Positions 1-12,000 of a stretch of 64,000 nt of DNA are shown one piece after another. The DNA comes from Aegilops tauschii subsp. strangulata (Eukaryota > Streptophyta > Magnoliopsida > Poales > Poaceae). The notes beneath the pieces are model-generated. The model had not been told where the DNA came from. It worked only from the letters and a program-made list of their open reading frames with translations, and searched no databases. The translations under genes and the position numbers were made by a program. The DNA is taken from contig NC_053039.3 of NCBI RefSeq assembly GCF_002575655.3, positions 236,632,622 to 236,696,621 on the forward strand. The letters run 5' to 3'. Each line of letters opens with the position of its first letter. Within the stretch, counting starts at the first letter, position 1.

Positions 1-1
1 A

Positions 2-1612
2 GGCAAGGGTAAGAAGAACTTCAAGAAGGACGGCAAGGGAGTTGCCGCGCCCGGTAAGCCAGTTGCCGGGAAGAAGCCAAAGAATGGACCCAAGCCTGAG
101 ACTGAGTGCTTTTATTGCAAGGGAAGTGGTCACTGGAAGCGGAACTGCCCCAAGTACTTAGCGGACAAGAAGGCCGGCAACACCAAAGGTATATGTGATA
201 TACATGTTATTGATGTGTACCTTACCAACACTCATAGTAGCTCCTGGGTATTTGATACCGGTGCGGTTGCTCATATTTGTAACTCAAAGCAGGAGCTGCG
301 GAATAAACGGAGACTGGCAAAGGACGAGGTGACGATGCGCGTCGGGAATGGTTCCAAGGTCGATGTGATCGCCGTCGGCACGCTACCTCTACATTTACCT
401 ACGGGATTAGTTTTAAACCTCAATAATTGTTATTTAGTGCCAGCTTTGAGCATGAACATTGTATCAGGATCTCGTTTAATTCGAGATGGCTACTCATTTA
501 AATCCAAGAATAATGGTTGTTCTATTTATATGAGAGATATGTTTCATGGTCATGCCCCGCTGGTTAATGGTTTATTCTTAATGAATCTCGAACGTAGTGT
601 TACACATATTCATAGTGTGAATACCAAAAGATGTAAGGTTGATAATGATAGTCCCACATACTTGTGGCACTGCCGTCTTGGTCACATTGGTGTCAAACGC
701 ATGAAGAAGCTCCATGCAGATGGACTTTTGGAGTCTCTTGATTACGAATCATTTGACACGTGCGAACCATGCCTCATGGGTAAGATGACCAAGACTCCGT
801 TCTCCGGAACAATGGAGCGAGCAACCAACTTATTGGAAATCATACATACTGATGTGTGCAGTCCAATGAGTGTTGAGGCTCGCGGTGGCTATCGTTATGT
901 TCTCACTCTCACTGATGACTTGAGTAGATATGGGTATGTCTACCTAATGAAACACAAGTCTGAGACCTTTGAAAAGTTCAAGGAATTTCAGAGTGAGGTT
1001 GAGAATCAACGTGACAGGAAAATAAAGTTCTTACGATCAGATCGTGGAGGGGAATATTTGAGTCACGAATTTGGCACACACTTAAGGAAATGTGGAATAG
1101 TTTCACAACTCACGCCGCCTGGAACACCTCATCGAAATGGTGTGTCTGAACGTCGTAATCGCACTCTATTGGATATGGTGCGATCTATGATGTCTCTTAC
1201 CGATCTACCGCTCTCATTTTGGGGCTATGCTTTAGAGACTGCCGCATTCACTTTAAATAGGGCTCCATCGAAATCCGTTGAGATGACACCATATGAATTA
1301 TGGTTTGGGAAGAAACCTAAGCTATCGTTTCTAAAAGTTTGGGGATGCGATGCTTATGTCAAGAAACTTCAACCTGAAAAGCTCGAACCCAAGTCGGAAA
1401 AATGCGTCTTCATAGGATACCCTAAGGAAACCATTGGGTATACCTTCTACCTCAGATCCGAAGGCAAGATCTTTGTTGCCAAGAACGGGTCCTTTCTGGA
1501 GAAAGAGTTTCTCTCGAAAGAAGTGGGAGGAAAGTGGAACTTGATGAAGTACTACCTCTTGAACCGAAAAGTAGCGCAGCTCAGGAAGATGTTCCTGTGG
1601 TGCCTGCACTGA
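2..1612 (+). pseudogene. Copia polyprotein, gag end-protease-integrase part
   Basis: One frame is open from base 2, before any ATG, so this is the middle of a polyprotein. It encodes a lysine-rich gag tail, then a CCHC zinc knuckle (about 107-150, pattern C-x2-C-x4-H-x4-C). Next come an aspartic protease with D-T-G in WVFDTGAVAH (about 245-275), the H/C-rich pre-integrase domain (WHCRLGH), and the integrase core with its catalytic D (HTDVCSP), D (RSDRGGEY) and E (NGVSERRN) all present. The frame then drifts and ends at 1612, while the polyprotein continues in another frame from about 1530. A single-base indel near 1527-1536 therefore separates integrase from reverse transcriptase. The polyprotein packages and integrates the element's cDNA. 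The break probably makes this copy non-autonomous. Confidence 0.9.
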
Positions 1613-3324
1613 CTAGAGAGGAAGCTAATGATGATGATCAAGGTACTTCGGATCAAGTTACTACTAAACTTCGTAGGTCCACGAGGACACGTTCCACACC
1701 AGAGTGGTATGGCAACCCTGTCCCGGAAATCATGTTGTTAGACAACGGTGAACCTTTGAACTATGAAGAAACAATGGCGGGCCCAGATTCCAACAAATGG
1801 CTTGAAGCCATGCAATCCGAGATAGGATCCATGTATGAAAACAAAGTGTGGACTTTGACAGACTTGCCTGATGATCGGCGAGCGATAGAAAACAAATGGA
1901 TCTTTAAGAAGAAGACGGACGTGGATGGTAATGTTACCATCTATAAAGCTCGACTTGTCGCTAAGGGTTATCGACAAGTTCAAGGGGTTGACTACGATGA
2001 GACTTTCTCACCCGTAGCGAAGCTGAAGTCCGTCCGAATCATGTTAGCAATTGCCGCATACCATGATTATGAGATATGGAAAATGGACGTCAAAACGGCA
2101 TTCCTTAACGGCTTTCTTAAGGAAGAATTGTATATGATGCAGCCGGAAGGTTTTGTCGATCCTAAGAATACTAACAAGGTATGCAAGCTCCAGCGCTCCA
2201 TCTATGGGCTGGTGCAAGCATCTCGGAGTTGGAACATTCGATTTGATGAGATGATCAAAGCGTTTGGATTTACACAGACTTATGGAGAAGCCTGTGTTTA
2301 CAAGAAAGTGAGTGGGAGCTCTGTAGCATTTCTCATATTATATGTGGATGACATACTGTTGATGGGAAATGATATAGAATTCTTGGGAAGCATAAAGGCC
2401 TACTTGAAGAAGTGTTTTTCAATGAAGGACCTTGGAGAAGCTGCTTATATATTAGGCATCAAGATCTATAGAGAGAGATCAAGACGCCTCATTGGTCTTT
2501 CACAAAGTACGTACCTTGACAAGATATTGAAGAAGTTCAATATGGATCAGTCCAAGAAGGGGTTCTTGCCTGTATTGCAAGGTGTGCAATTGAGCACGGC
2601 TCAATGCCTGACCACGGCAGAAGATAGAGAAAAGATGAGTGTCGTCCCCTATGCCTCGGCCATAGGGTCTATTATGTATGCCATGCTGTGTACCAGACCT
2701 GATGTAAACCTTGCCGTAAGTTTGGTAGGAAGGTACCAAAGTAATCCCGGCATGGAACACTGGACAGCGGTCAAGAATATCCTGAAGTACCTGAAGAGGA
2801 CTAAGGATATGTTTCTCGTTTATGGAGGTGACGAAGAGCTCGTCGTAAAGGGTTACGTCGATGCTAGCTTCGACACAGATCTGGATGACTCTAAGTCACA
2901 AACCGGATACGTGTATATTTTGAATGGTGGGGCAGTAAGCTGGTGCAGTTGCAAGCAAAGCGTTGTGGCGGGATCTACATGTGAAGCGGAATACATGGTG
3001 GCCTCAGAGGCAGCACAAGAAGCAATCTGGGTAAAGGAGTTCATTACCGACCTAGGAGTTATTCCCAATGCGTCGGGCCCGATGACTCTCTTCTGTGACA
3101 ACACTGGAGCTATTGCCCTTGCCAAGGAGCCCAGGTTTCACAGGAAGACCAGGCATATCAAGCGTCGCTTCAACTCCATTCGTGAAAATGTTCAAAATGG
3201 AGACATAGATATTTGTAAAGTACATACGGGCCTGAATGTAGCAGATCCGTTGACTAAACCTCTCCCTAGAGCAAAACATGATCAACACCAGAACTCTATG
3301 GGTGCTCGATTCATCACAATGTAA
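1534..3324 (+). CDS. Copia polyprotein, reverse transcriptase-RNase H part
   Basis: This is the continuation of the Copia polyprotein after the frameshift; there is no true start codon here, and the first codon of the open frame is GTG. The reverse transcriptase domain (about 1850-2580) shows NKWIFKKK, the KMDVKTAFLNG motif and the catalytic YVDD at 2341-2352. RNase H follows (about 2840-3250) with GYVDASFD and CEAEYMVASEA. The frame ends with TAA at 3322-3324, just before the polypurine tract AGTGGGAGAC (3347-3356) and the LTR. The domain content and length are those of a full Copia reverse transcriptase/RNase H. It is uninterrupted across 596 codons. Confidence 0.9.
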   Translation: MELDEVLPLEPKSSAAQEDVPVVPALTREEANDDDQGTSDQVTTKLRRSTRTRSTPEWYGNPVPEIMLLDNGEPLNYEETMAGPDSNKWLEAMQSEIGSMYENKVWTLTDLPDDRRAIENKWIFKKKTDVDGNVTIYKARLVAKGYRQVQGVDYDETFSPVAKLKSVRIMLAIAAYHDYEIWKMDVKTAFLNGFLKEELYMMQPEGFVDPKNTNKVCKLQRSIYGLVQASRSWNIRFDEMIKAFGFTQTYGEACVYKKVSGSSVAFLILYVDDILLMGNDIEFLGSIKAYLKKCFSMKDLGEAAYILGIKIYRERSRRLIGLSQSTYLDKILKKFNMDQSKKGFLPVLQGVQLSTAQCLTTAEDREKMSVVPYASAIGSIMYAMLCTRPDVNLAVSLVGRYQSNPGMEHWTAVKNILKYLKRTKDMFLVYGGDEELVVKGYVDASFDTDLDDSKSQTGYVYILNGGAVSWCSCKQSVVAGSTCEAEYMVASEAAQEAIWVKEFITDLGVIPNASGPMTLFCDNTGAIALAKEPRFHRKTRHIKRRFNSIRENVQNGDIDICKVHTGLNVADPLTKPLPRAKHDQHQNSMGARFITM

Positions 3325-3356
3325 CTAGTTTATTGACTCTAGTGCAAGTGGGAGAC

Positions 3357-5095
3357 TGTTGGAAATATGCCCTAGAAACAATAATAAAATGGTTATTATT
3401 ATATTTCCTTGTTCATGATAATTGTCTATTGTTCATGCTATAATTGTGTTATCCGGAAATCGTAATACATGTGTGAATACATAGACCACAACATGTCCCT
3501 AGTGAGCCTCTAGTTGACTAGCTCGTTGATCAACAGATAGTCATGGTTTCCTAACTATGGACATTGAATGTCATTGATAACGGGATCACATCATTAGGAG
3601 AATGATGTGATGGACAAGACCCAATCCTAAGCATAGCACAAGATCGTGTAGTTCGTTTGCTAGAGCTTTTCCAAATGTCAAGTATCATTTCCTGAGACCA
3701 TGAGATTGTGCAACTCCCGGATACCATAGGAGTGCTTTGGGTGTGCCAAACGTCACAACGTAACTGGGTGGCTATAAAGGTGCACTACGGGTATCTCCGA
3801 AAGTGTCTGTTGGGTTGGCACGAATCGAGACTGGGATTTGTCACTCCGTATGACGGAGAGGTATCTCTGGGCCCACTCGGTAATGCATCATCATAATGAG
3901 CTCAATGTAACCAAGTGTTTGGTCACGGGATCATGCATTACGTTACGAGTAAAGTGACTTGCCGGTAACGAGATTGAACAAGGTATTGGGATACCGACGA
4001 TCGAATCTCGGGCAAGTAACGTACCGATTGACAAAGGGAATTGTATACGGGATTGATTGAATCCTCGACATCGTGGTTCATCCGATGAGATCATCTTGGA
4101 ACATGTGGGAGCCAACATGGGTATCCAGATCCTGCTGTTGGTTATTGACCGGAGAGTCGTCTCGGTCATGTCTGCATGTCTCCCGAACCCGTAGGGTCTA
4201 CACACTTAAGGTTCGGTGACGCTAGAGTTGTAGAGATATTAGTATGCGGTTAACCGAAAGTTGTTCGGAGTCCTGGATGAGATCCCGGACGTCACGAGGA
4301 GTTCCGGAATGGTCCGGAGGTAAAGATTTATATATGGGAAGTCCTATTTTGGCCACCGGAAAATGTTCGGGATTTTTGGTATTGTACCGGGAAGGTTCTA
4401 GAAGGTTCTAAAGTGGGGCCCACCTGCATGAGGGGACCCACATAAACGTGGGTAATGGGGGCAAGGCCCCACACCCACACCCCTGGTCAAGGCGCACCAA
4501 GATCCCACCTTAGAAGGAATAAGATCATATCCCGAAGGGATAAGATCAAGATCCCTAAAAAGGGGGGATAACAATCAGTGGGGAAGGGAAATGATGGGAT
4601 TTCTTTCCCCCACCTTTGCCAACTCCCCAATGGACTTGGAGGGCAAGAAACCAGCCCCCTCCACCCCTATATATAGTGGGGAGGCGCATGGGAGCAGCAC
4701 CCCAAGCCCTGCCGCCTCCCTCCCTCCCGTGACACCTCTTCCTCCCCGCTTGCGCTTGGCGAAGCCCTGCCGGGCTCCCGCTACTTCCACCACCACGCCG
4801 TCGTGCTGCTGGATCTCCATCAACTTCTCCTCCCCCCTTGCTGGATCAAGAAGGAGGAGACGTCCCCGCTCCATACGTGTGTTGAACGCGGAGGTGCCGT
4901 CCGTTCGGCGCTAGGATCATCGGTGATTTGGATCACGACGAGTACGACTCCATCAACCCCGTTCTCTTGAACGCTTCCGCGCGCGATCTACAAGGGTATG
5001 TAGATGCACTCCCCTCTCTCTCGTTGCTAGATGACTCCATAGATTGATCTTGGTGATACGTAGAAAATTTTAAATTTCTGCTAGGATCCCCAACA
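3357..5095 (+). repeat. 3' LTR of the Angela-like Copia
   Basis: The repeat starts TGTTGGAAATATGCCC immediately after the polypurine tract and ends CCCAACA, so it has TG...CA ends. The same sequence in reverse forms the two LTRs at 13372-15115 and 20218-21960. A TATATATAG box at 4669-4677 is the likely LTR promoter element. The short open frames inside it (e.g. 4591-4914) are not genes. Confidence 0.92.
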
Positions 5096-5106
5096 GGATC
5101 GTAGGG

Positions 5107-8100
5107 TTGGGGATCGTAGGAGAAGAGATAGCCCGGCTCCTGGCCGCCGGCTTCATTATGGAGGTGTTTTTTCCAGAGTGGCTTGCCAACCCGGTCTTGG
5201 TGTTGAAGAAGAACAATAAATGGCGTATGTGTATAGATTACACCAGCCTCAACAAAGCCTGCCCCAAAGATCCGTTTGCCCTACCACGAATCGATCAAGT
5301 GATAGACTCCACAACCGGATGCGAGCTGTTGAGTTTCCTGGATGCTTACTCAGGATACCACCAGATCAAGTTGGACCCAGCCGACTGCCTGAAGACCGCC
5401 TTCATCACACCATTCGGAGCTTTCTGCTACCTGACTATGACATTCGGCTTGAGAAATGCCTGTGCCACTTTTCAGCGTTGCATGCAGAAATGCCTCCTCA
5501 AGCAACTCGGCAGAAATGCCCACGTCTTTGTAGACGATATTGTGGTGAAGACGGAGAAGCGCGGCACCCTGCTGGAAGACCTCAGAGAAACATTTGCCAA
5601 CTTGCGCTGATTTCAGATCAAGCTCAACCCTGAGAAATGCGTGTTCGGAGTACCAGCCGGCCAGCTTCTAGGATTTTTGGTCTCCGAACGCGGCATTGAG
5701 TGCAACCCAGTGAAGATCAAGGCCATAGAGAGAATGGAGATTCCTACCAAGCTGCGAGACGTTCAGAAGTTTACCGGGTGCCTGGCCTCCCTAAACCGCT
5801 TTATCAGCCGGCTAGGGGAGAAGGCTCTCCCCCTGTACTGACTCATGAAGAAGTCCACCCACTTCGAGTGGAACGACCAAGCAAACCAAGCTTTCCACGA
5901 GTTGAAGAAGATGCTGACCACACCACCTGTCCTGGCAGCACCGACTGAGAAAGAGCCCATGCTCCTTTACATTGCTGCGACTAGCCGAGTGGTCAGTACA
6001 GTCATCGTGGTCCAGCGCCCAGAAGAAGGCCGAGCTCAGTTAGTCCAGAGGCCGGTATATTATTTAAGCGAAGTACTGTCCACCTCGAAGCAAAACTACC
6101 CGCATTACTAGAAGATGTGCTATGGAGTGTACTTCGCCGCCAAGAAGCTGAAGCCCTACTTTCAAGAGCATCCCATCACGGTCGTATGCACTGCCCCGCT
6201 TGCCGAGATCATAGGCAGCTGGGATGCATCCGGCCGGGTGGCTAAGTGGGCCATTGTGCTGGCTCCTTACACGATCTTCTACCAGCCCCGCACCGCCATC
6301 AAGTCCCAAGCATTGGCCGACTTCCTTGTCGACTGGGCCGAGACCCAGTACCTACCGCCGGCTCCCGACTCCACTCATTGAAGGATGCACTTCGACAGAT
6401 CCAAGATGCGCACCGGCTTGGGAGTCGGCATCGTCCTCACCTCTCCCAAGGGCGACAAGCTCAGATACACATTGCAAATCCATTTTGCCGCCTCCAACAA
6501 TGTGGCCGAGTACGAGGCGCTCATACACAGGCTCCGGCTAGCCAAAGAACTCGGCATACACCGGATCTTGTGTTATGGCGACTCGGATTTCGTGGTCTAG
6601 CAGTCATCTGGCGACTGGGACGCCAAGGACGCAAACATGGCGAGCTATCGATTTCTCGTCCAGCAAATCAGCGGATACTTTGAAGGGTGCGAGTTCCTCC
6701 ACGTGCCACGGGCCGACAACGAGCAAGCAGATGCCCTGGCACGGATCGGCTCCACCCGACAAGCTATACCAACCGGCGTCTCTCTCCAACGCCTTCTCAA
6801 ACCGTCTGTCAAGCCGTCTCTAGAATCGGACTCCATCTTCATACCGCCTGCCCCTGATGCAGTCAGATCCGACTTGGGGAACCCAGCAGGCGGCTCGGGG
6901 ACTTCGACAAGCGGCCCGGGGACTACCGTAGTCGCACCTGGCTCGGGGACTTTAGAACCCGGCCCGGGGACTGCAGCGACACAACAGGCGGTGGCCGACT
7001 CCAACTCTTCACCACCCAACCCACCCACCCGGGTCACAGTAGCCGTACTAACAACAAAAGAAGTCACAGCTCCATCATGGGCCCAGCCCATCCTCAACGT
7101 CCTAGTAAACAGAGAGCTGCCGACTGATGAGATCTCGGCAAGACTAGTTCGACGCCGAGCTGGAGCATACGCAATAATAAACAGAGAACTTGTTAAGCGT
7201 AGCGTCACTGGAGTCTTCCAGCGCTGCGTCGAGCCAGAGAAGGGCATAGCAATCCTCAAGGATATCCACCAAGGCGAATGCGGCCACCACGCAGCCTCAA
7301 GATCACTTGTCGCCAAAGCTTTCCGCCATGGTTTCTTCTGGCCGACTGCTTTGGAAGACGCCAAGGAATTAGTCAAATGCTGCAAAGAATGCCAAGTCTT
7401 CAGCTCCAAGCAACACCTGCCGGCTTCCGCACTCAAGACCATCCCCCTCACCTGGCCCTTTGCCATTTGGGGGCTGGACATGGTGGGCCCATTCAAGACA
7501 GCCCGCGGCGGCATGACACATCTGCTTGTCGCCGTGGACAAATTCACCAAGTGGATTGAAGCGAAGCCAATCAAGAAGCTGAACGGGCCGACTGCCGTGA
7601 CATTCATCGCAGATATCACCACTCGGTATGGTATACCACACAGCATCATCACCGACAACGGCACGAATTTTGCCAAGGGAGCACTGGCACGTTTCTGCGT
7701 GACAGAGGGCATCCGACTGGACTTAGCGTCCGTTGCCCACCCGCAGTCAAACGGCCAGGTCAAGCGAGCAAACGGCCTCATCCTCTCCGGCATCAAGCCC
7801 GGACTGGTCGTACCACTGGAGCGTTCGGCCGGCTGCTGGCTCGATGAGCTGCCGGCTGTCCTCTGGAGTCTGCGTACTACCCCGAACAAGTCAACCGACT
7901 TCACTCCTTTCTTCCTTGTATATGGTGCCGAGGCTGTCATCCCAACTGACATCGAGTTTGACTCGCCTCAGGTCACCATGTACACGGAGGCGGAGGCCAA
8001 GGAAGTGCGAGAAGATGGTGTCGACCTGCTGGAAGAAGGCCGGCTGTTAGCACTCAGCCGGTCCGCCATCTACCAGCAGGGTTTGCGCCGTTACCACAAC

Positions 8101-8343
8101 CGGAAGGTCAAGCCAAGATCCTTCCAAGAAGGCGATCTTGTGCTCCGGCTGATCCAGCGAACAGCCGGCCAGCACAAGCTCTCGGCCCCTTGGGAAGGCC
8201 CATTCGTCATCAGCAAGGCCCTAGGCAATGACTCCTACTACCTGGTCGACGCACAGAAGCCGAGGGCACGCAAGAGGGATGATTCCGGCAAGGAGTCGGA
8301 ACGACCATGGAACGCCAATCTCCTGAGAAGATTTTACAGTTAA
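5107..8343 (+). pseudogene. Gypsy-A pol: reverse transcriptase, RNase H, integrase
   Basis: One single frame can be followed for 3.2 kb without a frameshift but with five in-frame stops: 5608-5610, 5839-5841, 6109-6111, 6379-6381 and 6598-6600. Reverse transcriptase is recognised by WRMCIDYTSLNKACPKDPF and FVDDIVVKT. The RNase H half follows (about 5850-6380), then a second RNase H-like segment (about 6385-6740: GLGVGIVL, NNVAEYEAL, ADALARIGS). Integrase (about 7200-8000) has the H/C zinc region, D in WGLDMVGPF and D in ITDNGTNF. Where the third acidic residue (Glu) is expected, it has Lys (AAG at 7762-7764, NGQVKRANG). The protein ends RPWNANLLRRFYS with TAA at 8341. With stops and a mutated active site the copy is dead. 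Confidence 0.88.
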
Positions 8344-9068
8344 AAGCAGTATGTATCATGCTACCTTTTTGTATTAAGTACAAGACAACGGGCCCCCCGA
8401 GGCGCACTCGGGGACTACCTTCCTTTATCTATGAATGATGAGTGTCATACCCATGAATGTACTATTACATTTGATTCTCTATATCTGGCACCGGGTTCGA
8501 CTAGTCGGCCCGGGGACTGGCCGCCTTGAGTTATATTAAAAGTTCTACCTGAAGTCAGACAAGTAGTGTGCCAGCACCCGAGCCCTCTCTTGTTGTAAGT
8601 CGCAGCTCGAAGAACCGACTGTCCGACTGGCAAGAGCCAAAGGCAGGAAAGGTTGCCCACACGAAAAACGGCTAAGGACTAATGAACCTATATAACACAA
8701 GCCGGCCTCCCACACACCTACTGGCTGTCAGAACAGCCGGCTGGCCAGCTTCCCAGTCACTTCGCTACAATCCAAGAAAGCTAGAGTACTTGCCCTCCCA
8801 ACCGGCCAAGCACTTCTCCAGCCACAGACTGTAGAGCAGCTGTCCGGCTGGGAAGGTGGCAACCAAGGGAGGGCGGCAAAGGAAACAGCCAAAGGATGAA
8901 AAGCAAGAACAATGGGAAGCCAAACACATACATGATTATAGTTACACATAAGGCCTTCAACAGGCCGGCAGTCAATATATTTTGAATACACCCCCAGTGG
9001 GTGGAACTGCGCAAACTTAACAAAATATCATTCAAAGAGTAATAAAACAGGAAAGTAAAGGCGGCAGA
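8344..9068. other. Non-coding spacer of Gypsy-A
   Basis: This lies between the integrase stop and the end of the antisense accessory frame. I see no coding potential beyond short shadows. It carries copies of the 'ctcggggacta' and 'cccagtgggtg' words that recur in the introns of the accessory frame downstream. Confidence 0.6.
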
Positions 9069-12000
9069 TTAGGCTAAGGGCGCAACAGGCGAGCCGGGCT
9101 GGTCGGTGGAGACGGCAGCACCGGCTGGAGGAGTGGCCGGCTGGCGAGTCTCGGCTTGATCATCGCCGGCTGCAGGCGGTGCGCTCACACGCGCCTTGTT
9201 GCTGGAGGCACGGTCAAGCTGAGGCTGGCCGGCTGCTCCACCATCTGGCACGGCGTCTTCACCCTCCTCCTCCTCCTCCTCCTCGCCCTTGTCGTTGGAG
9301 TCGATCTCCTCCGCCGAGTCCTCGCCATCTGCTGGGTTCAGCCTAAACCACTCCTCCGGCTGGGCAACGCCGTTATCATCCACCTCAGGAGCAAAGGCGT
9401 TGGTGTTGGTGTCGGTGTAGTCGGCGATCGCCGAGGCACGCTGGATGATAGCCGGCCGCGCCGGCTCCAGCTCCGTGTTGGCCTCCTACCGCCAGGTGGC
9501 CAGCTGGTCCAAGCTCAGCTCAGGATACCAGGCTTTGACGAACTCCAGCGCCCGCCTGGCGCCTGACCGAGCTGCTGAAGCCTTCCAGGCCTCGAAGCAG
9601 CCGGCCGCTACCTCCAGCCAGTCGGCAGTGCGACTGGGGGTGCGGGGAATCACCTCACCGGGCCAGAGAGCGGCCAGCACTTGCGCCCCAACACGTTGAA
9701 GCCGGCGGAGCATGCGGTGAGCCGGCTGGAGGCGGGCTTGAATCGGCAGGAGCTTTTCCTCAAGCGACCGGCGAGCGTTCGGCGCGATCTCAGCGCCAGC
9801 CTACCTTTGCGCCTCGCGGTGGGCCTCGACGACCTGGTTGGCGGCAGTAGAGTAACCAGGGAAGTACTCTGCACAAGAAAGAAAGAAAGAGAAAGAAGAG
9901 AAAAATACAAAGTTAGAGAATGAACTAAACGGCAAGCGGCAAGCAAGGAACGAAGAAGAAGGCGGCCTACCGTCAACCAAGTCTTCGATCTGGCCGTAGC
10001 CGTTGATCAACGACTGCCTCGCCTCAGCCCAGCTCGCTCCCTCGGTCTCGTACTCGGCTTGGAGGGCGGACTCGCTATCCTGCACCGCCTTCAGGGCCGC
10101 CTTGTGGCTCTCCTCCTGGTCGGCCAGCTTCTTGACCAGGCGGTCACGCTCCTGAGCCAAGGCGTCGAACTCGGCTTCCTTAGCGCGAAGGGCGGCCTGG
10201 GTCCCACCCAGCTGCTCCCTCAGTTTGGCGTTGGCCGCTGCAGATATGGCAGAGAAGAAAAGAGCAATAAGAAAGAAGTCGTCAGGAAAGATCCGACCCG
10301 ACTGCTCAGCAGTCGGCCCGAATCTCGGGGACTACACCCAGTGGGTGCGCTGACACGCCCCCACGTGAGATAAAAGATGAAGCACTTACTCCGGCTCTCA
10401 GTTAGATCAGCAGTCTTCTGGGTCAGCTCCCGAGCCTGGGAGTTGAAGGCAGCCGCACGGAGGTTGTGGTAGTCCTGCAAGTCGGACAGAGAAGCGAATG
10501 AGAAGAAGATAGCAAACAAAGCCTACCAAGAAGTTCCAAGCCGCCTGCTCAGCAGCCGACTCGGAACTCGGGGACTACACCCAGTGGGTGCGCTGACGCG
10601 CCCCCACGGAAGAAACCAAGATCAAGAAGCAAAAAACGGGAAGACTCACCCGAATGGCCGCCCGTGTCGCGAGGAACTCGTCATTATACTGCCTCAGCAC
10701 TGCGGCCTGGGACTGAAGCCGGTTCCGGACTTCTTGCGCCGCCACATTCACCACGGCCGTCCCACACCCGGCGTCCACCCCGAGCTGGCGCTGGCCGTCT
10801 CCACGTCCTGGGCCGACGAGATGGAGCCCGCGGCCTTCTGCGGGTCCGGAGCCGAAGTTGCCTTCCCCGCGCGCTGGCGCGATGGCGACCGGACCACCAG
10901 GTCCGTCCTCATAGCCGGCTCGCCTCCAGCCGATTGCGCAGGCGGTGCGTTAGACCGGCTGTCTTTGGCCGCCCTAGTCGGCGACGGCGGTGCCGCCTCC
11001 CTCTCCTGGACGACGACGTCGTCCTTCTCTCTCTCCATCCCCGGCAGGTCGCCGCCGGCTTCCTCTGGCGGGGGCTCCGGGATCTCGGGCACCGCGACAC
11101 GCAGGGGGGTGACAAGCAAGGCCCCCTCCGCTGCCGCTGCGGCTGCAGCCTGCGCCTGGGCCTTGGCCGCCGCATCGGCTTGTGCCTTCGCCGACTCCTC
11201 CGCCTCCTCCGGCGCCGCCTTGGCGGCAGCCGCCCTCAGCTCTTCCGCCTCCGCGCCGCCCGCGCATTTCGCTCCATCGCCGCTTCAAGCTCGGCGCGGG
11301 GGTCCACGCGGCGGGTGCTCCCGGATCCTCCCGGCGATCCAACCACGGAGGCGGTAGCAACCAGCTCAAGAGAAAGCGGAGCCCTGATTTTTTGAGACGA
11401 GATAAGGATTCAGAAATCGCCAAGAAAAGAAGAAGGAATATGCAAGAGAATCTACACTTACGCCGAAACCGTTTGCGGCTGCTTCACCACCTTGCGGAAG
11501 CGGGCCACCTTCGCGGCCGCCTCATCCCGTCTGGTCGCTGCCGCCCCGCCCTTGGGCTTCTTCGGCCGACTGCTGAACAAGCCCGACGCGGCCCGGCGCT
11601 TCTGCGCGCCGCCCCGAGCAGGCGGCGCGGCGGAGGAACCCGCGCCATGGTCGGACGCCGGCTGGCGGCGTGGGATGATTTCCGCCTCATCGTCATCCGG
11701 CCAGTCGTCGAAGCTGGCTCCAAGCCCGGAGCCGCCTGCTTCGCCGCCTACCGCCTCGGTGTTGTCATCCATGGTGGCCGCCCCCAAGTCGGGGTCCTCC
11801 AAGTCATGCTCCGCCCGGTCGGGGAGAAATCGGCGATCCGCCCCCGCTGTCCCGGCCGCAGGTCGAAGGAGAGGGCTCTTCCAAGACGTGCCGACTGGTC
11901 AGAGTCGGGCAAGAAAAACTTGGTGACAAAACTAAAAGAAGAGAAGATAAAGAAAGCATACCGTAGGTGGGGGATGAGCATGGGAGTACGGCTCCTTGCC

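Larger units (their letters stand above)
1..5095 (+). mobile_element. Ty1/Copia LTR retrotransposon, Angela/WIS/BARE group (3' part)
   Basis: The 5' LTR and most of gag lie outside the window. What is present runs gag zinc knuckle, protease, integrase, reverse transcriptase, RNase H, polypurine tract and 3' LTR, which is the Copia order. The LTR sequence and its length of about 1.74 kb match the Angela/WIS/BARE group of Triticeae. The coding part is open except for one frameshift, so this is a fairly young copy. It sits inside the Gypsy element that resumes at 5096. The likely 5-bp target duplicate on this side is GGATC (5096-5100); the other copy is outside the window. Confidence 0.93.

Noticed and set aside
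4591..4914. Gene candidates within the Copia LTRs (4591-4914, 13580-13864, 20279-20677)
   Set aside because: The same frames recur in each LTR copy because the LTRs are homologous; they carry no domain.
6645..7952. 435-codon minus-strand open frame opposite Gypsy-A pol
   Set aside because: It lies exactly over the RNase H-integrase coding sequence, has Ser/Arg/Pro-rich composition typical of a GC-rich antisense shadow, and shows no domain.
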